This document shows positions 58,061-64,000 of a stretch of 64,000 nucleotides of DNA, piece after piece (within the stretch, counting starts at the first letter, position 1; the number at the start of each line of letters is the position of its first letter). Below the pieces are notes generated by a model that was given only the letters and a program-made list of their open reading frames with translations, had not been told where the DNA came from and ran no database searches. The stretch is from NCBI GenBank assembly GCA_026120185.1, contig JANUWF010002021.1:991001-1055000 (forward strand), given 5' to 3'. This DNA is from Voacanga thouarsii. Taxonomy: Eukaryota; Streptophyta; Magnoliopsida; Gentianales; Apocynaceae. The position numbers and the translations under genes were made by a program.

Positions 58061-59790
58061 TGTTAGTGTTGTGCCCTAGAGGCCATCACTTGTACATTGT
58101 ATATGACACATTTTATTTTAATAAAAGATATTATTTATCTTACAATTTTTTGTTTACTTTAAGTAATATAATTGTTCAATAAAGTCCCTAGTACAACATT
58201 GTGTTAAGGAAATTATGATAGAGATCATGATATGAGATTCCTACTACACTGGATGGTGTTAGTACTTAAATAGTCCTTAGTCATAGTATTAATGAGACAG
58301 GACATCATTAATGTGTTAAGACTAGCATGTGTTAGACTTCCTGATTTGATCAGGCGGTGGTTCTCATAATTGTGAGTATTGAGATACTCAAAGTTAATGC
58401 ATGGATGCTTGTTAATGGAATCAGTTCATTAGATGATCTAGCTTTGAGATAATTATATGGTTAACTATTTAGTACCAGTGATATAATCTCAATATAGCAA
58501 ACGTGCAAGTGTCCTTAGACTTGAGATCTCCAAGGTACTTTGTTTGCTGAGCTTTGTACTTTGATTCCAATCTCAGGAGCTTTATCGAGGGCCGTCTATG
58601 GGATGGATATTGGGTATATTGTGAGGTAAACGAAAGTAGTTGAGATGGTCAATAAAGGATTCACCACTCCTAATAGTAGGGGCAAATATCTCACGGCCAC
58701 TTGTAGGAATTACTACTCGGAAAGTCCTTAGCCAAGGCGATTGTATATTGAAAATAGTTCCAATTGATACACATCTAGAGTAGTGGGTTCTTAGTACAAG
58801 TACTATTGTATTTGGGCCAGAATTAATTCTAGAGGGAGTTGGCACTAATTCCGTACTCCAAACCGAATGAGATATTGTATGGTGAAAGGAGTTAATTGCA
58901 CTGAAGTTTGTTATTGAAGGGTTTATGTCAAGCCACTTGACTTCCTGGACTCTTGGGTGGTCATGATGTGTTTCTAGATACCGCTCATGATCTGGGAATA
59001 TGGGTTTTTTAATTGATGAATTAATTAACCAATCCTGATTAGAATTAATAGGATTAATTCTATTTAATTATGGGTTGTTAATCTCAAAGACGTTTGGATT
59101 AATTCATGTTCTCTACCAATTGACTGGGAAACCTAATAGGTCACACATAATAGAGGATTATATACTCTAGATGTTATTTGATAACATTGTGGGGTTGATT
59201 GAGAGAAAGAAAAGTTGTTGTGGACAAATTATAGTTAGTTATAATTTGTGGTACAAGTTGTAATTATGAAAACTTGATGTTTCCAATTATAATTAGGGAA
59301 TTCTAATAGGATTAGAATTCTCAGTTTTGGGAAGGAAATTTCGTGTGATATATAGTAGCCAATAACATATGAAAAACCCTAGCCAATAGTTGAACAACGC
59401 ACAAAAAGAAACAACAGCCTCTTTTTTTTTTTCTCTTCTTCTCTCTCGATTTGATCTTGAAAAGGAACCCTAGCCACCACTTAGAATTTCTAGTAGCACA
59501 GAAAATTACGTGCTTGAGTATTCCTCTATGTGGATTACTATTAGAGATAATCACACACTGTGATTATAGTGGGTAGACGTTCAACTCACGTGGAGGTTGA
59601 TCATGAGGATTGTTAGATCGTGCCTCAACTTGAAGAATAAAATTTTGTTCTTCGCACGATCACCGAAAGGTAAAAGTTGTTGCCTTTATTGTTGTTATGT
59701 CTTGTTTTTCACATATAGAAGAGTTCTGGGAGGGTATCTCGATTTATTTTCCAATGCGCCGTATGGGATACGAGCCTGAGATACCCAACA
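58061..59790 (+). mobile_element. Copia solo LTR, perfect TSD
   Basis: TGTTAGTGTTGTGCCCTAGA to GAGATACCCAACA, 1,730 bp, flanked by AGTTC at 58056-58060 and 59791-59795. The opening (TGTTG...GCCCTAGAGGC) is like BARE/Angela LTRs. It has poly-T near 59420 and no internal region. It is a different family from the copia LTR at 44504. Confidence 0.93.
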
Positions 59791-59795
59791 AGTTC

Positions 59796-61016
59796 TTGGT
59801 CAAATGCTTTACATTGTTCTTAAACATGTTTTTCTACTAAAATTCATTGAGTATTCTAGAACTTACTTGAATACCTCTTGAGACGAAATGAGAAAGACAT
59901 TCATGATTTAACTTAGGGATGACAGTAATAGGCCTTCTTTGGATAGTTTGAGCCTTTCAAGCCTACCTATTGTATATATTATCCCTAGTGCCTATTTTGA
60001 ACCTAAATTGTTAATTTCTTTCTTTAAACCCATTATCATACTTTGTCCATTACATCTTTCTGAGAGTTTGATAATTCTTCCAAATCTTTGATTATTCTGG
60101 ATGGATAAAAGTACAAGTAGGGAGTTGTGAAGGAGAAAGCAATTGCAGATGTCATGACTTGTTACTTTTAGTCAGTCCTTATGTATTGAGTTGAAGTTGA
60201 GAAAAAGAAAGGGAAGAAAAAGAAAAGAAAAGATTGAAAATAAGAAAAGAAAACAAAAAGCTACTAGGAAAAGATGGAAAGGAAGAAATTGAGAAACAAA
60301 CAACAGCAGCATATGATGAGAAAAGAAAAAAAGAAAAGAAAGAGCTGAAAGAAAAGGAAGGAATAGCAAAGAAAGAATGGTGAAATAAGAATTGATGAAA
60401 TTGTGATGATTTTATGAAAGATGAATGATGAGTTGACACCAATTGATAGAAAAGAATGTAAGATGTGCTTGACTTTTACTATAAGTGTTATACAAGGTTT
60501 TAGGTTGTATTGGTTTTGTAAAAGAAGAGCAAGAAAAGTTTGGAACCTATTGTTACATTTTTGTTTATCCTTTTCTTGCAAACTCTCATCTTCTTTGTTC
60601 TTTGATTTTCCTATATCCTTTGTTTGACAAGCTACATTACAAGCCTTTTAGCCTTACATTACAAGCATAAAAGTCCTGCTTGACCTAATTAGAATCATGA
60701 AATGTCTCGGATTAGTGGAGAGAGTGTATGAAAGGTAAGCTTATGGAATGCGTTTTCTTTTTTTGAACTAAATTCTTTCCAATAGTTTGAGAATGATGTT
60801 AAATTATTGAGATGTTTCTACTAGTCATTATACACTTACACAAGTCTTGCGTTTGTTACGAAAGATATAGTAACTTATGTTTTGTGTTCTTGAATGAAGA
60901 AAGCATTAGAGATATTGTTTTGGAATTAACTTGAGTGATTGATGAAAATCTTGTGTTTGTCTTACTTATCTTTGATACTTTGCTTGAGGACAAGCAAAGA
61001 GCTAAGTGTGGAGGAA
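59796..61016 (+). other. Athila 3' leader, second part
   Basis: It includes an A/G-rich strand-biased run (about 60190-60380), GCTTGAGGACAAGC (about 60981) and the PPT-like CTAAGTGTGGAGGAA ending at 61016. Frames on either strand lack domains. Confidence 0.55.
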
Positions 61017-61190
61017 TGTAATAGGGCTAAAATTAGTCATATTTTTCCTAGTTATTTAAGGCTATTTTGTGATACATTTTGTTCAATAATTGGTCATATT
61101 CCTTCATATTTGAGATTTTACCTGTGGAAAGGTATTTTGTACATTATTTTAGATTTTAGGGATAAAACAAAGCAAAAACGTCGCAAAACA
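61017..61190 (+). repeat. Athila 3' LTR start, truncated
   Basis: TGTAATAGGGCTAAAATTAG and following bases align with the start of the LTRs at 44030 and 50317 (minus strand). It ends in copia integrase sequence at about 61185-61190. Confidence 0.82.
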
Positions 61191-61312
61191 GAACATAGGC
61201 GGACATGTAAATTAATCAAAACCCTACGATCGGATCGTGGTGGAAAGTACCTCCTAAGTGAATTCAAGAACTACATGGTACATCATGGGATAGTATCCCA
61301 GCTCTCTGCGCC
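61190..61312 (+). pseudogene. Copia integrase fragment, inverted
   Basis: LIKTLRSDRGGKYLLSEF and MVHHGIVSQLSAP match the minus-strand integrase at about 63185-63300 but face the other way. This copy has CAG (Gln) where the other two have TAG. It is joined directly to RNase H of the reverse element. Confidence 0.85.
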
Positions 61313-61850
61313 AAACTGCTTCCTTGGATGCCTCCGAAGCTGCCACATACGCAGCTTCCATGGTTGAGTCAGCAATACAAGACTGTTTGATACTCCTCCA
61401 TGAAATTGCTCCTCCAAATAATGTGAAGACATATCCACTAGTGAATTTTCTCTCATCCTTATCCGCCTGGAAGTCTGAGTCTGTGTATCCTGTAGGAACC
61501 AAATCATCAGCCCTGTAAACTAGCAAATAATCTCTCGTTCCTTTGAGGTACTTGAGAATGTGCTTTACAGCTTGCCAATAAACCTCCCCTGGGTTTGACT
61601 GATATCTGCTAACTAAGCCCACAGCAAAGCAGATATCTGGCATAGTACACAGCATGGCGTACATGAGACTTCCCACAGCCGAAGCGTAGGGAATCCTACT
61701 CATTCTGTCATTTTCTTCTTGAGACTTAGGACAGTCCTTCGAAGAAAATGACAACCCATGTCTGCAAGGGATTAGAGCTCCCTTGCATGAGTCCATCCTG
61801 TACTTGGCCAGCATCTTGTCAATGTATGTCGCTTGGGATAACCCTAGCAT
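61313..61850 (-). pseudogene. pol: Copia RT end and RNase H
   Basis: MLGLSQATYIDKMLAKY, RIPYASAVGSLMYAMLCT, VGLVSRYQSNPG, then the RNase H blocks YTDSDFQADKDERK, GGAISWRSIKQS and STMEAAYVAASEAS. It is out of frame with the RT upstream by a small shift at about 61850, and its end is cut at 61313. Confidence 0.88.
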
Positions 61851-63193
61851 TCTCTGCTTCCTATTTCTAGAAGCCTAATCCCGAGAATGTAGCTGGCTTC
61901 TCCCAAGTCCTTCTTACTGAATTGACTAGACAGCCAAACCTTTGTAGATGACAATGTTCCTACTTTATTTCCAATGAGTAGAATGTCATCCACATACAAG
62001 ATAAAAAAAACCACATTAATGCCTTCAAATTTCCTGTACACGTATGGTTCATCTTCGTTTTGAATAAAACCATAAGACTTTACAGTCTCATCAAAACGAA
62101 TGTTCCATGCTCTCGATGCCTGCTTAAGTCCATAAATGGACTTCTTAAGCTTGCAAACCATATGTTCCTGGCCTTCAGCAATGAAGCCTTCCAGTTGGGA
62201 CATATAGATGTCTTCTCTAAGATGGCCATTTAAGAATATCGTCTTGACATCCATTTGCCATATCTCGTAGTCATAGTGACATGCGACGGCAAGGAGGATG
62301 CGAATGGATTTAAGCATGGCTACCGGGGAAAAGGTTTCCTCATAGTCGATTCCCTCTTTCTGAGTATACCCTTTCGCCACAAGCCTAACTTTGAAGGTTT
62401 CCACCTTCCCATCCGCTCCCCTCTTTCTCTTGTACACCCACTTACACCCAATGGGTTTTATCCCTTCAGGTGAAGCTATAAGATCCCAAACCTGATTGAG
62501 GTACATAGACTCAATTTCGGCTTTCATTGCTTCATGCCACAGATTTGCATCAATATTAGCAATAGCTTCCTCGTATCTAGTGGGGTCTTGTTCCTGATGG
62601 TCGGAGACCAGCTCAAAGGCTTCTCCTGTCCATCTATCCGGAACCCTAGACACTCTCCCACTACGACGAGGCTCCATTTGCACAGGCACTTGAGGTTGTG
62701 CCTCTTCTTGTTCCAGAATCGGGTCAGAAGAAGTTGATTCCGTAGATAACTTCTTCTTAAGTTCCAATCTCGTAGAACCTTTAGTGGAAGTACTTTGATC
62801 ATCTTCCAAGTATCTAGCATTGGTACTGACTAGTACCTTCTGCTCCTTAGGATGATAAAAGTAACCTCCCTTTGTCCTTTTTGGATACCCAACAAAATAA
62901 CATAATTCTAATCTTGGTTCCAACTTGTCTCTCTTGACCAGTACATAAGCTGGACAACCCCAAATCCTGAGATCATTTAGACTTGGCTTACGCCCAGTCC
63001 ACATCTCATAGGGAGTCCTAGGTAATGACTTGGAAGGCACTAAGTTCAGAATATATGCCGCTGTCTCCAGGGCATATCCCCAAAAGGACACTGGAAGAGT
63101 AGCATGAAACATCATGCTTTGGACCATTTCCATCAATGTCCTGTTCCTTCTCTCAGCTACTCCGTTCTGCTGGGGTGTTCCCGGCGCAGAGAG
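61844..63193 (-). pseudogene. pol: Copia integrase end and reverse transcriptase
   Basis: A long open frame (430 codons from 63136) reads through the integrase C-terminal part (SFWGYALETAAYILN, YEMWTGRKPSLNDLRIWGC, FVGYP), a linker with RRSGRVSRVPDRW, and RT (GCKWVYKRKRGADGKVE, VAKGYTQKEGIDYEETFSPV, MDVKTIFLNGHL, KKSIYGLKQASRAW, LYVDDILLIGN). RT catalytic residues are intact. It makes cDNA from element RNA in the particle. Blocked upstream by TAG at 63194-63196 and shifted out of frame at the end. Confidence 0.9.
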
Positions 63194-64000
63194 CTAGGAT
63201 ACTATCCTATGATGTACCATGTAGTCCTTGAATTCACCTAGGAGGTACTCTCCACCACAATCCGATCGTAGGATTTTGATTAATTTACCTGTCCGGCACT
63301 CCACTTCAGCCTTAAACTCCTTGAATTTATCAAAAGAGTTAGACTTGCGTCGAATCAGGTAAATATAACCATACCTCGTACAATCATCCGTGAAAGTGAT
63401 GAAGTACTCAAAACCTCCTCTAGTTGGTATAGATAACGAACCACACACATCAGTGTGAACAAGACTCAACACCTCCTTAGCTCTATCCGCCTTTGGTGTA
63501 AATGACCTTTTGGTCATCTTTCCCATCAGGCAGGATTCACACTGAGGCCAACTTTCCAATCTCAATGAGCCCAAATGCCCATCATGGATTAGCCTCTGAA
63601 TCCTAGTTGAGTTAATATGACCCAACCTTAGATGCCAAAGGTATGAATCATTGATATTGGTCTTTCTCTTCTTAGTTAAATGTTCAGACTGAGTGTTATT
63701 TGATTGGTTGTTAATAGGGTTTAAAAAAAACAGATTTCCATACATGTGCCCAGTACATAAAATTTCTCCATCTCTACTGATAGAAATACCAGAATGGAAA
63801 GATACAGAATATCCTTGATTAATAATTTTTGAAATTGAAATCAAATTCTGACGAAAATCAGGTACATATAAAATATCTTTTAAAACCACTATCTTATTAC
63901 AATAAAAAATAAGATCCAGCTCTCCCACTGCAAGGGCCCAGACTTGTGCTCCATTACCCACTCGAAGCCTATGTTCGCCATTCTTGAGTCTTCTTATCTT
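63194..64000 (-). pseudogene. pol: Copia protease end, GAG-pre-integrase and integrase core
   Basis: Open from the window edge to the TAG at 63194-63196. Protease end (RLRVGNGAQV; ILYVPDFRQNLISISK), GAG-pre-integrase domain (YLWHLRLGHIN...QCESCLMGKM, the HHCC-type zinc finger), integrase core start (LVHTDVCGSL, ITFTDDCTRYGYIYL) and LRSDCGGEYL with the second Asp. The last catalytic Glu lies beyond the TAG. The gene start is outside the window. Confidence 0.88.

Larger units (their letters stand above)
50318..61190 (+). mobile_element. Athila-type gypsy element, interrupted and truncated
   Basis: Truncated 5' LTR (50318-51325, starting near its TATA-like CCCTATAAATACA), PBS, gag end, protease, RT and RNase H to about 54190, then integrase end 57160-57569, long 3' leader with two AAG-TGTGG(A/G) polypurine-like sites (about 57850, 61005) and the first about 170 bp of the 3' LTR (61017-61190). 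A chromovirus piece (54195-57155) and a copia solo LTR (58061-59790) lie inside. Athila identity rests on the PBS type, the LRSGKELP gag end, and the protease and RT motifs. Confidence 0.85.
61313..64000 (-). mobile_element. Copia element 3, reverse, runs off the window
   Basis: Minus strand from the right edge: protease end, GAG-pre-integrase, integrase, RT and RNase H. It is the best-preserved pol in the window (one stop and one frame change seen). Its RNase H ends early, in SEASKEAVW, at the inverted integrase piece, so the 3' end and LTR are missing. Confidence 0.88.

Noticed and set aside
60180..60442. Overlapping Phe/Ser-rich minus ORFs
   Set aside because: Arise from an A/G-rich strand-biased run in the Athila 3' leader.

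Overview
The window reads as AT-rich, repeat-dense nuclear DNA of a flowering plant, probably a eudicot. It has no intact host gene. Nearly all of it is layered transposable elements: Ty3/gypsy chromoviruses with very long LTRs (3.4-4.4 kb), Athila-type gypsy elements, Angela/BARE-like Ty1/copia elements, a hAT MITE, a Mutator-type foldback element and a Helitron end. Short exon-like scraps of plant genes (a kinase glycine-loop, mitochondrial processing peptidase beta, a RING-CH E3 ligase and one unrecognised C-terminal exon) lie on the + strand among them.

Layout. 1-11194: the gene scraps, broken by a 4.4-kb reverse-oriented solo LTR (363-4785; family B). 11195-22932: a nearly full-length chromovirus (family A) with two 3.4-kb LTRs, PBS, an extra acidic ORF, decayed gag and pol, PPT and a 5-bp target duplication with one mismatch. 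23102-23129: a textbook Helitron 3' terminus (hairpin, CTAG, then T). With family A removed it lies about 0.9 kb downstream of the last gene scrap, so the scraps may be Helitron cargo. 24066-24500: hAT MITE (8-bp TSD). 24764-25883: Mutator-like foldback built of four inverted/direct units with a perfect 9-bp TSD. 26468-30545: reverse Athila-like element without coding capacity. 30603-32598: reverse copia LTR with PBS. 32776-37350: two chromovirus LTR starts in series, the second a complete 3.44-kb LTR followed by PBS and the acidic ORF.

37351-48873: reverse copia block of two truncated copies sharing one LTR (44504-46411), with a solo Athila LTR (42486-44030, perfect TSD) inside the 5' leader of one. 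48874-61190: Athila region. A reverse LTR abuts a truncated forward 5' LTR, followed by PBS, gag end, protease, RT and RNase H. A rearranged family B chromovirus piece (about 54195-57155) interrupts it before the Athila integrase end, the 3' leader (itself split by a copia solo LTR, 58061-59790, perfect TSD) and the start of the 3' LTR. 61190-64000: copia, first a short + strand integrase piece, then a long reverse pol that runs off the window.

The most unusual signals are (i) tRNA-like modules of about 72-76 nt with A- and B-box matches at a fixed offset of about 245-263 bp in six LTR copies of two chromovirus families; (ii) a conserved core of about 225 bp shared by those LTR families; (iii) the Helitron terminus with candidate multi-gene cargo; (iv) the 9-bp-TSD foldback; and (v) three separate head-to-head copia junctions. 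All function here is inferred from sequence patterns; no search or alignment was run.
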